Part shown: positions 24,780-33,631 of the stretch, one piece after another | How the letters are laid out: every line of letters begins with the position of its first letter | Numbering within the stretch: position 1 is the first letter of the stretch | NCBI GenBank assembly: GCA_046154695.1 | Contig: JBJXFI010000167.1 | Location: forward strand, 1-49,882 | DNA: 49,882 bases | Origin: DALYLB01 sp046154695 | GTDB lineage: Bacteria > Acidobacteriota > Blastocatellia > RBC074 | Reading direction: 5' to 3' | Program-made: the position numbers and the translations under genes | Notes under the pieces: model-generated | Seen by the model: only the letters and a program-made list of their open reading frames with translations | Database searches by the model: none | Told to the model about the DNA's origin: nothing

Positions 24780-25439
24780 TTACGTCCGCTCCTTCAGGCG
24801 GGCTTCAATGCCGAGGTTCAGCAGAATCTCGCGGATGGGGGAGTTCTTTTCCCGTTCGATCAATTCAAGTAGATCCCGGGGTTCATCGATATCGAGGGCG
24901 ACGCGCGGAAGGTGGAGCACGCGGCATGCGGCGCGCGCGAGCCCGGCTTCGCGAAGGTGTTTGCGAAAGCTCCCCGCGCCGAAGTGGGAGGGGAAGAGGT
25001 TCGGGGGGCGGCGAAGAATCGCGTTGGTTCCCGTGCCGTCCCGCGAAGGGACGAGGACGACGGCGGCGTCTTCACTCGCCGTTGTGAGGATTTCATCGAT
25101 GTCTTCGGCGGTGATCAGCGGCAGGTCGATGGGAAGGCGGAGCGCCGCGGTCGCGCCGCGCTTCCCGGCTTCGATGGAGCCGTAATCGACCGAGGCGCTC
25201 TCGGAGATCTGTTCGGTCTCGACGATGACCTCCATCCCGTGGCGCTCGGCGAGGGCGATGGCGGGCGGATAGAGCGTGACGACGGCGACGCGATCGGCCG
25301 CGCGGCTCCGCGCGGCCGCGGCAAAGGTCCGTTCGAGCATGGCCCACGCGAGCGCGGTTCGTTCCTCCTGCGTCATGACTTTGGCGAGGCGCTGTTTGGC
25401 GCGCGTCAGGTCTTTTACCGGAATCAGCAGGTAGCGCAT
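24780..25439 (-). CDS. cofC: CofC guanylyltransferase of coenzyme F420 synthesis
   Basis: A 219-residue nucleotidyltransferase of the CofC/FbiD family. It should activate 2-phospho-L-lactate, phosphoenolpyruvate or 3-phosphoglycerate with GTP as the first committed step of F420 side-chain assembly. Family features are the N-terminal LLIPVKDLTRAKQRLA, LPIDLPLITAEDIDEIL (metal-binding DLP segment), VVLVPSRDGTGTNAILRRPP, FGAGSFRKHL and ALDIDEPRDLL. The ATG at 25439 starts the first beta strand; the longer frame upstream runs through a hairpin repeat. No CofD or CofE gene is visible here. Confidence 0.85.
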   Translation of the reverse strand: MRYLLIPVKDLTRAKQRLAKVMTQEERTALAWAMLERTFAAAARSRAADRVAVVTLYPPAIALAERHGMEVIVETEQISESASVDYGSIEAGKRGATAALRLPIDLPLITAEDIDEILTTASEDAAVVLVPSRDGTGTNAILRRPPNLFPSHFGAGSFRKHLREAGLARAACRVLHLPRVALDIDEPRDLLELIEREKNSPIREILLNLGIEARLKERT

Positions 25440-25453
25440 GGAAATGAGGGTCT

Positions 25454-25540
25454 CACGCGAAGACGCGAAATCGCGAAGAAGAAAAGGAACGGAAAACTGA
25501 AGCATCCTCTCTTTCGCGCCTTCGCGCTTTCGCGCCTTCA
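25454..25540. repeat. CGAAG-type hairpin repeat 1
   Basis: Left arm CACGCGAAGACGCGAAATCG then CGAAG (25454-25478) faces right arm TTTCGCGCCTTCGCGCTTTC then GCGCCTTCA (to 25540) across a 27-nt loop. It lies between cofC and the epimerase gene on the same strand. Confidence 0.8.
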
Positions 25541-25556
25541 CACGAATCGATCTCAA

Positions 25557-26504
25557 TCAGGATTGATTCTCCCTGTACCACGAGACGGTGTATTCGAGCC
25601 CTTCCGCGAGTTCGACGAGGGGGCGATAGCCCAGCAGGTTCGCGGCCTGTGAGATATCCGCGAGCGAATGGCGCACGTCGCCGGCGCGGGCGGCCTCATA
25701 CCGCGGCGGAAGATCGGTGCCCAGAATCTTCTGCAACTCGGCGAGCAGGTGGTTGAGCGTGATTCGCTGTCCGATGCCGAGGTTCATGACATGACCGGAG
25801 GCTTCCGGCGCTTCGGCGGCGCGCAGGTTGGCGTCAACAACGTTTGCGACATAGGTGAAATCCCGCGACTGCTCGCCATCGCCGAAGATCAGGGGCGTCT
25901 CCCCCTTGAGCAGCGCCGTGACGAACTTCGAGATCACGCCCGAATAGGGAGAGGTCGGATCCTGCCGCGGGCCGAAGACGTTGAAATAGCGCAGCGCGAC
26001 GGTCTCCAGTCCGTACACGCGAGTGAAGACCTGGCAATAATACTCGCCGAAGAGTTTCGCCGCCGCGTAGGGCGAGAGCGGGCTGGGCAGCATCGCCTCG
26101 TGTTTCGGCAGCACCTCGGTGTCGCCGTAAGCGGAGCTGGACGCGGCGTACACGACCCGCCGGACGCCCGCGTCGCGGGCGGCCATCAGCACGTTGAAGG
26201 TCCCATTGACATTGGCGTCGTGATTGAGCCGGGGCTCGGAGACGGACCGCGGCACCGACGGGATTGCCGCCTCGTGAAAGACGATCTGGATCCCTTCCAT
26301 CGCGCTCCGGGTCGCCTCGGGATCGCGGATATCCCCCTCGATGAATTCGACCTTGTCCGCCAGATGCGCCAGATTGTGCCGGTGGCCGGTCATCAGATTG
26401 TCCAGCACCCGCACGCGGTCCCCCCGTTTGACGAGCGCTTCGGCGATGTGCGAGCCGATGAAGCCCGCCCCTCCTGTTACCAGATAAAATTTCTGTTCAC
26501 TCAC
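25557..26504 (-). CDS. NAD-dependent sugar-nucleotide epimerase/dehydratase (UDP-glucose 4-epimerase-like)
   Basis: A 315-residue extended SDR enzyme. The NAD-binding motif is YLVTGGAGFIGSHIAE (residues 7-22). Catalytic residues are the Ser of AASSSAYGD and the YxxxK of YAAAKLFGE; RYFNVFGPRQDP and FGDGEQSRDFTYV bind the UDP-sugar. It probably interconverts UDP-GlcNAc/GalNAc or UDP-Glc/Gal. Translation is placed at GTG 26504, behind AAGGAA, because the upstream frame has no good start near the first strand. It is the last of three minus-strand genes for cell-surface polysaccharide. Confidence 0.88.
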   Translation of the reverse strand: MSEQKFYLVTGGAGFIGSHIAEALVKRGDRVRVLDNLMTGHRHNLAHLADKVEFIEGDIRDPEATRSAMEGIQIVFHEAAIPSVPRSVSEPRLNHDANVNGTFNVLMAARDAGVRRVVYAASSSAYGDTEVLPKHEAMLPSPLSPYAAAKLFGEYYCQVFTRVYGLETVALRYFNVFGPRQDPTSPYSGVISKFVTALLKGETPLIFGDGEQSRDFTYVANVVDANLRAAEAPEASGHVMNLGIGQRITLNHLLAELQKILGTDLPPRYEAARAGDVRHSLADISQAANLLGYRPLVELAEGLEYTVSWYRENQS

Positions 26505-26602
26505 TTGTTTGCCGTTCCTTTCTTGATGGTGTTCTTTGATGAGTCGTTCGTTGATGTTGTTCTTGCGCACCGGCGCAGCAGGCGGCGCGTCGAAGCCCGC
26601 GT

Positions 26603-27706
26603 CTAGTCGCCTCCGCGCGCGGCCGCATTGGCGGCCGATTCCGCGAACATTCGCCGGGCGCGCGCCGCGTGCGTTTCGCACAAGTGGACGTACATGGTGA
26701 AGGAGAGCAGGAGCGCCGCGCTCAGAATGAGCAGCGCCACCCGCGCGCGATCGCCCATGAAGGTATAGATCACGCCGGCGGCCCCCAGCATCGCACTCAG
26801 GGCATAGTACGTGAGGGACACCCGGCGATGGCTCTGACCGGCGATGACCAGGCGCTGATAGAGATGCGAGCGGTGGGCTTCATAGAGTTTTTCGCCTCGA
26901 AGGAGCCGCCGAAACATCGTGTAGCCGGCGTCATAAATGAAGCTGCTGAAGACGAGCAGGACCGCGAGCAGCGGCGCGGGGCGGGTTCCGCTGCTGGTTG
27001 TCCAGACCGTAAAGGCCGCCAGGACGAAACCGATGAAGAGGCTGCCGACATCGCCCATAAAGATCTTCGCCGGCGGAAAATTGTGGGCCAGAAAGCCCAG
27101 GCAGCCGGCCGCCAGCATCAGGCTGCCGGCGCCGAGCAGGCGATGGCCGGTGCCGATGCAAATGCAGGCGAGAAAGAGACTGTAGATGGCGCCGACGCCG
27201 CCCGCCAGGCCGTCGATCCCATCCATGAAATTGAAGAAGTTGCTGAACCCGGTCAGCCAGAGGATCGTCACGGCGATGCCGGCGGCCGATCCGATCGCCA
27301 CCTGCCCGACAAATGGAATTTCGACATAGAGGAAGAGGACGCCGCCCCAGATGGCGATGACGGCGGCCGCCAACTGCCCCAGGTATTTCGAGAGGGGGCC
27401 AATTCGGCGCAGATCGTCAATCAGCCCCACGCTCGCGATGACGGCATAGCCGAGCAGCGCAATCCCGAATTTCGCCGCCGCCCGCCAATTGTGAGCATAC
27501 GGCAGCAGCATAACGGCCAGCAGCGGCATCAGCGCGACGAAAGCCGCCACGATCCCCAGCCCGCCGATCCGCGGCGTGGGGCGGGTATGCGAGCTTCGCG
27601 CATTGGGCATATCCAGCGAGCGAAAGATCCCGGGCGCCGTCGCCAGCCATCCCGTGACGAGATAGGAGACGACTCCAGCCATGAAAAATATTGCGGATCT
27701 GAACAT
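26603..27706 (-). CDS. WecA/MraY-family undecaprenyl-phosphate sugar-phosphate transferase
   Basis: A 367-residue polytopic membrane enzyme that should transfer a sugar-1-phosphate from a UDP-sugar to undecaprenyl phosphate, starting a polysaccharide chain. Visible motifs are SVGLIDDLRRIG (Mg-binding DD), NFFNFMDGIDGLAGG, AKIFMGDVGSLFIGF and EAHRSHLYQR, which are the hallmark loops of the family. Hydrophobic helices fill the remainder. The ATG at 27706 is 37 nt downstream of the glycosyltransferase stop, and the epimerase follows 98 nt later. Confidence 0.9.
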   Translation of the reverse strand: MFRSAIFFMAGVVSYLVTGWLATAPGIFRSLDMPNARSSHTRPTPRIGGLGIVAAFVALMPLLAVMLLPYAHNWRAAAKFGIALLGYAVIASVGLIDDLRRIGPLSKYLGQLAAAVIAIWGGVLFLYVEIPFVGQVAIGSAAGIAVTILWLTGFSNFFNFMDGIDGLAGGVGAIYSLFLACICIGTGHRLLGAGSLMLAAGCLGFLAHNFPPAKIFMGDVGSLFIGFVLAAFTVWTTSSGTRPAPLLAVLLVFSSFIYDAGYTMFRRLLRGEKLYEAHRSHLYQRLVIAGQSHRRVSLTYYALSAMLGAAGVIYTFMGDRARVALLILSAALLLSFTMYVHLCETHAARARRMFAESAANAAARGGD

Positions 27707-27743
27707 ATGGCATCAACTCGTTCGACGGGCCGATCGACCGGCC

Positions 27744-29021
27744 TCAGGATGGTTTCCTCTTTGTCGCGCCATAGGAGGTCAGCGGAATGGAGCGAAGCGC
27801 CGCCAGCGATTCCAACACGACTCGATATCGATGGGTGATCGCTTCGCGGGCGAAATGGCGCTCGACATGGGCGCGTCCATGGCGTCCCATGGTCTCGGCG
27901 AGCTTCGAATTCGATTGCAGTTGGAGCACGGCGCGGGCGAGCGCGGGGCCGTCTTCGGGAGGAACACAGAGTCCGCAGCCCGCGCTCTCGGTCAGTTTCC
28001 AGACATTGCTGCCTTCGTCCACGCCGGCGATGTAGGGCTTGCCCGCGGCCATGATGCTGTAGGTTTTGCAGGGCACGGAGTTTTCCGCGATGCCGTGCCG
28101 CAGAGGAATCAGCGCGACATCGCATGAGGCATAGAGAAGCGGGACCTCCGACTCCGGCAGGAGCGGAAGGAATTTGATGTTGTCCAGCCCGCGGCGCCGG
28201 GCGTCGGCGCGCAGATCCTCGGCGCACGTCCCCTGCCCGACCATCAGAAAAAGGAGATCGCGGCGCCCTTTGAGATTTTCCGCGGCATCGAGTATCGCTT
28301 CCAGCCCTTGCGATAGTCCCAGGTTTCCGGCATACAGGATCACAAATCGACCGTCCAGTCCGTGCTGCCGGGAGAAGGCCTCGGGGCGGGGCTGCGGGCG
28401 AATGAATTGCGTGTCCGTAAAGTTCGGGATGACGGCGATGGCGCTCTCGGGCACTCCCTTGCCCAGCAGGTTGCGCTTGAACTCTTCCGAGATGGCGAAG
28501 ATTTTGCGGGCCCGGCGGTAGATGGCCCGTTCGAGCCGCTCGAAAAACGCGATGGTCCGTCGTCCGCGAAGCATGCCCAGCTTGACCGCGACGGCGGGCC
28601 AGATGTCCTGCAGGTTGTAACAGAAGGGCGCTCGCTTGAGCCGCCCGAGCAGAAATCCTGTGACGCCGATGGTCAGCGGCGGTGACATGACAAAGACGAT
28701 GTCCTGCGGGCCGGTCGCGAGTCCGGCAAGCGTCGAGGAGAGATTGAACGAAAGGTAATTGAGGATTCGGCCGAGGGTCGAGCGCGTTCGCGGGACGAAG
28801 ATATAGGACCGGATCACGCGAACTTTTCCGACCCGGTCGCGCTGAAACCATCGCCCCCGGTATTCCGGCCAGACGGCATCGCGACTGTAATGCGGGAACG
28901 AGGTCAGCACCGTCACCTCGTGCCCGGCCTCCGCCCAGTCCTCGCATAGGGCGCGAATGATCGGGCCATTCGACTGGCAACGGTCCGGTTCATAATAAAG
29001 ACTGATGACGAGGATGTTCAT
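27744..29021 (-). CDS. Glycosyltransferase family 4 (WcaI/WbuB-like)
   Basis: A 425-residue GT-B glycosyltransferase. The N-terminus MNILVISLYYEPDRC and the Gly-rich start fit the WcaI/WbuB subgroup; VILYAGNLGLSQGLEAILDAA begins the donor-binding domain and the GIAENSVPCKTYSIMAAGKPYIA segment carries the ENxxPxK-type donor site. It should add a sugar to a lipid-linked precursor at the cytoplasmic face. It is the first gene of the three-gene surface polysaccharide group; acceptor and sugar are unknown. Confidence 0.88.
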   Translation of the reverse strand: MNILVISLYYEPDRCQSNGPIIRALCEDWAEAGHEVTVLTSFPHYSRDAVWPEYRGRWFQRDRVGKVRVIRSYIFVPRTRSTLGRILNYLSFNLSSTLAGLATGPQDIVFVMSPPLTIGVTGFLLGRLKRAPFCYNLQDIWPAVAVKLGMLRGRRTIAFFERLERAIYRRARKIFAISEEFKRNLLGKGVPESAIAVIPNFTDTQFIRPQPRPEAFSRQHGLDGRFVILYAGNLGLSQGLEAILDAAENLKGRRDLLFLMVGQGTCAEDLRADARRRGLDNIKFLPLLPESEVPLLYASCDVALIPLRHGIAENSVPCKTYSIMAAGKPYIAGVDEGSNVWKLTESAGCGLCVPPEDGPALARAVLQLQSNSKLAETMGRHGRAHVERHFAREAITHRYRVVLESLAALRSIPLTSYGATKRKPS

Positions 29022-29196
29022 CTTGCGCGTCGGAAGCTTGATTCAGAATTATCAGGGCGGCGCGGGCTTGATTGTGTGAGCGGGGCTGGACAATTGCGGA
29101 AGCGCTCGCTGGAAACGACAGCCTACCGCAAGCCGGGGGCGCGAATCAAGCGTGTTTTCCGGTCCCCTTGGGGAGGCCTGAACAGAATGAAATTCT

Positions 29197-29281
29197 CATC
29201 CACGAAGCCACACGAAGAAACATGAAGGGTGGGCTTTATCTTCGTGTTTCTTCGTGTTTCTTCGTGTGGCTTCGTGGATGA
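29197..29281. repeat. CACGAAG-type hairpin repeat 2
   Basis: Left arm CATCCACGAAGCCACACGAA then GAAACATGAAG (from 29197) pairs with right arm CTTCGTGTTTCTTCGTGTGG then CTTCGTGGATG (to 29280), around a short GC loop. The right arm carries one extra TTCGTGTTTC unit. It lies between the divergent glycosyltransferase and Gfo/Idh/MocA genes and ends 20 nt before the latter's start. The rest of 29022-29190 shows no gene. Confidence 0.85.
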
Positions 29282-29300
29282 TTTCCCGAGGAGCGAGATC

Positions 29301-30647
29301 ATGAAAAACCGGCGAAAATTTTTGAAGACGGCCGGCGCGGGAGCGCTGGGAGCGGCGTCGTATCGAAAGGTGTCCGGCGCCAACGATCGCGTGCGCGTGG
29401 GACTCATCGGAATCGGGTTGATCGGCAAGCGGCATCTGCTCGATTTTCTGGCGATGCCCGACGCGGAGGTCGCGGGGATCGCGGAGGTCTATGAGCCGCG
29501 TCTCACGGAAGGCGTGCAGACAGCGGCCGAAAAACAGGGGCGCAAGCCGGAGGGGTTCAAGGATTTTCGCCGCATGTATGAGCGGAAGGATATCGACGCG
29601 GTGGTGGTCTCGACGGCCGATCACTGGCATGCGCTGCTGACGATGATGGCCTGCGCGGCGGGGAAGGACGTGTACGTCGAAAAACCGATGACGCTGTTCG
29701 CGCGGGAAGGGCAGTGGATGATCGATGTCGCGCGGCGCCACAAACGGATCGTGCAGGTCGGGACGCAGCAGCGATCCGGCGCGCAATACCGGGAATGCCT
29801 GGAGCTGATTCGCGGCGGGCACATCGGGGAGGTTCGCAACATCCGGATCGCGAGCTTTCGCAACATCTCGCCCGGATTCACCGAGCCTGTCGGAGAGCTT
29901 CCACTGGACGAGAAGGACTGGCAGATGTGGCTCGGGCCGGCGCCCAATCGGGCGTTCGACCGCAACCGGTGCATCTATCACTTCCGCTGGTTCTGGGACT
30001 ATTCCGGCGGGCAGACGACCAATCTGTTTTCACACAACGCCGATATCGCGCAATGGGTGATGGAGGCGATGCCGCGGACGGTGGCGGCCTTCGGCGGCCG
30101 GTATTCGCTCAAGGGATTCGGTGAAACGCCGGATGTTTGCGAGGGAATTCTGGAGTACCCCGGCTTTCTGGTGAACTGGTCGAACAGCGAAATCTCCGCG
30201 GCCCGCCGCGGGGGCAGCCTGGAATTTTGCGGCACGAAGGGCCTGCTGCGTCTCGACCGGGGAGGATTCGAGGTGCTGCCCGATCCGCAGGTCTCCCCGG
30301 CCGATCAGATCCCGCGATTCACCGAACCGCGCAGGCAATCGACGCCGCCTTCCCCGCGAACGACCGCGATGAAGAAGGACGGCTTCGAGCAGGTCCGCGA
30401 CCAGTTCCAGCCGCACGTGCGCAACTTCCTCGACTCGATCAAATCCCGGAAGCCGCCGGTCTCCGATGTCGAGGGCGGCCACAAGACCTCGATCGCCTGC
30501 CACCTGATCAACATCTCGATGAAGCTCGGCCGCTCCGTCCGCTGGGACGACGCGAAGCAGGACATCGTCGGCGACCGCGAAGCCTCCCGCCTGCTCGTCC
30601 GCGAATACCGCGCGCCGTGGGACAAGGAACTGAAGGCGCTTTTATAG
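29301..30647 (+). CDS. Tat-exported Gfo/Idh/MocA-family oxidoreductase
   Basis: A 448-residue NAD(P)-dependent dehydrogenase with a twin-arginine signal NRRKFLKTAGAGALGAAS at residues 3-20. The Rossmann part reads RVRVGLIGIGLIGKRHL, and the family segment DVYVEKPMTL holds the catalytic Lys. The C-terminal GFO/IDH/MocA domain includes FRWFWDYSGGQTTNLFSHN, typical of sugar or inositol dehydrogenases from Acidobacteriota, Planctomycetes and Bacteroidetes. It probably oxidises a sugar derivative in the periplasm with a tightly bound cofactor. The substrate is unknown. GAGGAGCGAG precedes ATG 29301. Confidence 0.87.
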   Translation: MKNRRKFLKTAGAGALGAASYRKVSGANDRVRVGLIGIGLIGKRHLLDFLAMPDAEVAGIAEVYEPRLTEGVQTAAEKQGRKPEGFKDFRRMYERKDIDAVVVSTADHWHALLTMMACAAGKDVYVEKPMTLFAREGQWMIDVARRHKRIVQVGTQQRSGAQYRECLELIRGGHIGEVRNIRIASFRNISPGFTEPVGELPLDEKDWQMWLGPAPNRAFDRNRCIYHFRWFWDYSGGQTTNLFSHNADIAQWVMEAMPRTVAAFGGRYSLKGFGETPDVCEGILEYPGFLVNWSNSEISAARRGGSLEFCGTKGLLRLDRGGFEVLPDPQVSPADQIPRFTEPRRQSTPPSPRTTAMKKDGFEQVRDQFQPHVRNFLDSIKSRKPPVSDVEGGHKTSIACHLINISMKLGRSVRWDDAKQDIVGDREASRLLVREYRAPWDKELKALL

Positions 30648-30725
30648 GGGCAGTCGGTTGTGGGTTGCCGGTTTTCGGTTCGGTTGCCGAGACCCGGCTC
30701 TTCCCGCGGCCGACCCCAACCACGA

Positions 30726-30753
30726 TCAACAATCAATTATCAACAATCAATTA
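30726..30753. repeat. Tandem 14-mer at an SDR start codon
   Basis: TCAACAATCAATTA is repeated twice without a gap (30726-30739, 30740-30753). The last A is the first base of the SDR start codon. The AT-rich block stands out in a GC-rich region and replaces the usual ribosome site. Confidence 0.8.
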
Positions 30754-31526
30754 TGACAACCGTAATGGACCTGTTTCGTTTAGACGGCCGCCGCGCGCTG
30801 ATCACGGGCGGGGCGAAGGGATTGGGGCGGGTGATGGCGCAGGCGCTTGCAGAGGCGGGCGCGGACGTGATCATCAGCAGCCGCACGCTCGCGGATTGCG
30901 AGCAGGCGGCGGGGGAGATCGCCGCGTCCACCGGGCGCCGGGCGGCGGCGTTCGCCGCGGACGTGGCCAGCGCGGAAGACGTCGCGCGGCTCGCGGCCGA
31001 GACCGGGGCCTCGCTCGGCGTCGTCGATATTCTGGTCAACAACGCGGGGATCAACATCCGCGGCGCGATTCAGGATCTTTCGGAGGCCGACTTCAATGCC
31101 GTGATGCAGACCAACGTGACCGCGCCGTTCCTCTGCGCCAGGGCCTTCGGGCCCGGGATGGCCGAGCGCGGCTGGGGCCGCGTGATCAATATGGGCTCGA
31201 TCATGTCGGTGATCTCCATGGCCGGCCGCACGCCGTATTCCGCTTCCAAGGCCGCAATTCTCGGACTGACGCGAACGCTGGCGCTCGAATGGGCGGCGCG
31301 CGGCGTGACGGTCAACGCGATCTGCCCCGGCCCCTTCGCGACCGACATGAACAAGCAACTGCTCAACGACCCGGTGAAGTATCAGGATTTCGTCTCGCGC
31401 ATCCCGATGGGGCGCTGGGGCGACCTCCACGAGATCGCGGGCGCCGCCGTCTTTCTGGCCTCCGACGCCGCCGGCTACGTAACGGGCAGCGCGCTCTTCG
31501 TCGATGGCGGCTGGACCGCGCAATAA
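30753..31526 (+). CDS. SDR-family oxidoreductase (gluconate 5-dehydrogenase-like)
   Basis: A 257-residue classical short-chain dehydrogenase. TGGAKGLG near residue 18 binds NAD(P), NNAGINIRG follows, and the catalytic Ser and YxxxK are in NMGSIMSV and YSASKAAI. VNAICPGPFATDMNKQL and the ending GSALFVDGGWTA are typical of gluconate or other polyol/keto-sugar SDRs. It follows the Gfo/Idh/MocA gene by about 105 nt and may act on a related sugar acid. ATG 30753 or 30765 are both possible starts; no ribosome site is seen, only the AT-rich tandem repeat. Confidence 0.85.
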   Translation: MTTVMDLFRLDGRRALITGGAKGLGRVMAQALAEAGADVIISSRTLADCEQAAGEIAASTGRRAAAFAADVASAEDVARLAAETGASLGVVDILVNNAGINIRGAIQDLSEADFNAVMQTNVTAPFLCARAFGPGMAERGWGRVINMGSIMSVISMAGRTPYSASKAAILGLTRTLALEWAARGVTVNAICPGPFATDMNKQLLNDPVKYQDFVSRIPMGRWGDLHEIAGAAVFLASDAAGYVTGSALFVDGGWTAQ

Positions 31527-31541
31527 CGCCGGGCGGCTGCT

Positions 31542-32864
31542 TCAGGACGAGGGCGGCTCGTTCTCGCGCGGTTCATGCGCGATGTCCCTGTGAACGGTCT
31601 CGGCCGCGAGGAAGACGCTGACCGTCGTGATCACCGCCATCCCGACGATATAGAGCGCGATCGGCCAGGCCCGACCCGTGCGGCGCAGCAGATCGGTCGC
31701 GATGAGCGGCGAGAGCCCGCCCGCGATCACCGACGAGAGCTGATACCCCAATGACGCGCCCGTGTAGCGCACGCGTGTGCCGAAAAGCTCCGAGAAGAAA
31801 CTCGCCTGCGGCCCATACATCGCGGCGTGCCCGATAACCAGCGCGCCGATCACAGCCAGGCCCAGCCACAAGCCCTTACCCGTCTCGATCAGCCGGAAGA
31901 AGGGAAAGGCGAACAGCCCCGTGAAGATCGAGCCGAAGAGATAGACGGGCCGGCGTCCCACGAAATCCGAGAGCAGGCCGAAGGCGGGCAGCGCCGCGAT
32001 CTGAAGCACGGCGGCGAGCGAAACCGCGTTCAGCACCGCCGCACGGGAAAAACCGATCCGCGGCAGCGTCGCGTAGGTCAGAATGAAGACGGTGTAGAGA
32101 TAAAAGGCGCCGTTGTCGGCGATGCGCGCGCCCATCGCGAGCAGCAGGTTCCGGGGATGCTTGCGAATCGTCTCGATGATGGGGATACGCGCCTCGGCTC
32201 CCCGCGCCTTGATCGCGGTGAAGACGGGCGGCTCGACGACCATCAGCCGGATGAACACGCCCACCGCGACCAGCAGAATGCTCAGCAGGAACGCCACGCG
32301 CCATCCCCACCGCAACAGCTCGGCTTCGGGAAGTTTGGAGATTTGCCCGAAGATCAGGGTGGACATCAGCAGCCCCGCGGGGACGCCGATCTGGGGCCAG
32401 CTTCCATAAAAGCCGCGCCTCGCGGAGGGCGCATGCTCGACGGCCATCAAGACCGCGCCTCCCCATTCCCCGCCGACCGCGAATCCCTGGGCCAGCCGCA
32501 GCACGACGAGCAGGGCCGGCGCCCAGATTCCGATCTGTTCGTAGGTCGGCAGCATCCCGATCAACGCGGTCGCCACGCCCATCAAGAGCAGCGTGAAGAT
32601 CAGCATGGATTTCCGCCCGATCCGGTCGCCGTAATGGCCGCAGACGATGCCGCCGATCGGGCGGGCGATGAACCCCACGGCATAGGTGCCGAACGAAGCC
32701 AGCGTCCCCGTCAATGGATCGAAGTTCGGGAAGAAGAGCTTGCCGAAGACCAGCGCGCTGGCGGTCCCGTAAAGAAAGAAGTCATACCACTCAATGGTCG
32801 TGCCGATGAAGCTGGCGATGGCGACCTTCCGAATCGAGGCCTTGTTGGAGGAGGTTGGGGTCAA
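31542..32864 (-). CDS. MHS-family MFS transporter
   Basis: A roughly 440-residue twelve-helix transporter of the metabolite:H+ symporter group (relatives include ShiA, KgtP and ProP). Signatures are IASFIGTTIEWYDFFLYGTAS near the N-terminus (in two parts here), GDRIGRKSMLI with the conserved RxGRR-type loop, and RLAQGFAVGGEWGG. It should import an organic acid or small zwitterion with H+. No ATG lies at the expected start; a TTG at 32864 gives a normal N-terminus 8 nt after the sirtuin stop, so the two are probably co-transcribed. The stop is 15 nt from the convergent SDR stop. Confidence 0.8.
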   Translation of the reverse strand: MTPTSSNKASIRKVAIASFIGTTIEWYDFFLYGTASALVFGKLFFPNFDPLTGTLASFGTYAVGFIARPIGGIVCGHYGDRIGRKSMLIFTLLLMGVATALIGMLPTYEQIGIWAPALLVVLRLAQGFAVGGEWGGAVLMAVEHAPSARRGFYGSWPQIGVPAGLLMSTLIFGQISKLPEAELLRWGWRVAFLLSILLVAVGVFIRLMVVEPPVFTAIKARGAEARIPIIETIRKHPRNLLLAMGARIADNGAFYLYTVFILTYATLPRIGFSRAAVLNAVSLAAVLQIAALPAFGLLSDFVGRRPVYLFGSIFTGLFAFPFFRLIETGKGLWLGLAVIGALVIGHAAMYGPQASFFSELFGTRVRYTGASLGYQLSSVIAGGLSPLIATDLLRRTGRAWPIALYIVGMAVITTVSVFLAAETVHRDIAHEPRENEPPSS

Positions 32865-32872
32865 GATGATTT

Positions 32873-33604
32873 TTATCCGATCAATCCGGGGAGCGCCGTC
32901 CCGATCTCTTCCCGCAGGACGAGGTCGGCGAGCCCATCGAGAGGGGTGGGAGTGCGATTGAGAATGATGAGGGAGGCGCCGTTTCGCGCCGCCAGTTCCG
33001 GCAGCGAGGCCGCCGGATAGACCACGAGCGAGGAGCCCACGGCGAGAAAGACGTCGCAATCGAAACATGCCTCGGCGGCCAAGTGCATCTCGCGGGCCGG
33101 CATCGACTGGCCGAAGGAGATCGTCGCCGGTTTGAGCAGCCCGCCGCACCATTCGCATTCCGGCGCGGGATCGCCGGCCTCGACGCGCGCGACGGCCTCA
33201 TCCATCGAGATCCGGTCGTGGCAGGAGAGGCATTCGACCTCGACGGTGGTTCCGTGCAGCTCGATGACATTCGTGTTTCCGGCGCGCTGGTGAAGGCCGT
33301 CGATGTTTTGCGTGATCAGGGCGCGCAGCTTCCCGCGGCGCTCGAGGTCGGCCAGGGCCGCGTGGCCGGCATTGGGGCGCGCCTCGCGCATCTCCGGCCA
33401 CATCGCGAGCTTCTGCCGCCAGTATTCGACGCGGCCGGCGCGGCTGGAGACGAACTCCTGATACTCGATGATGCGGTTGTTGGCCCAGACGCCGCCGGGG
33501 CTGCGGAAATCCGGAATGCCGGACTCGGTCGAGATGCCCGCGCCGGTGAATCCCACAATGCGGGACGAACGGGCGATGAGCTGGGCGGCTTCTTCAACAG
33601 TCAT
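32873..33604 (-). CDS. cobB: Sir2-family NAD-dependent protein deacylase
   Basis: A 243-residue sirtuin. The NAD site is GFTGAGISTESGIPDFRSP (about residues 18-36), TQNIDGLH forms the next cofactor loop, and ELHG holds the catalytic His. Two Cys pairs, CLSC and CEWC, bind structural zinc; GSSLVVYPA and ILNRTPTP close the Rossmann fold. It should remove acetyl or other acyl groups from lysines and use NAD+. ATG 33604 is chosen; a TTG lies two codons upstream. It is followed 8 nt later by the MHS transporter. Confidence 0.9.
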   Translation of the reverse strand: MTVEEAAQLIARSSRIVGFTGAGISTESGIPDFRSPGGVWANNRIIEYQEFVSSRAGRVEYWRQKLAMWPEMREARPNAGHAALADLERRGKLRALITQNIDGLHQRAGNTNVIELHGTTVEVECLSCHDRISMDEAVARVEAGDPAPECEWCGGLLKPATISFGQSMPAREMHLAAEACFDCDVFLAVGSSLVVYPAASLPELAARNGASLIILNRTPTPLDGLADLVLREEIGTALPGLIG

Positions 33605-33631
33605 TCTCAAGAGATGGTTGATCCGGGCGTT

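Noticed and set aside
29197..29281. CRISPR-like short repeats
   Set aside because: Repeat units are contiguous and arranged as hairpin arms, without unique spacers; no cas genes nearby.
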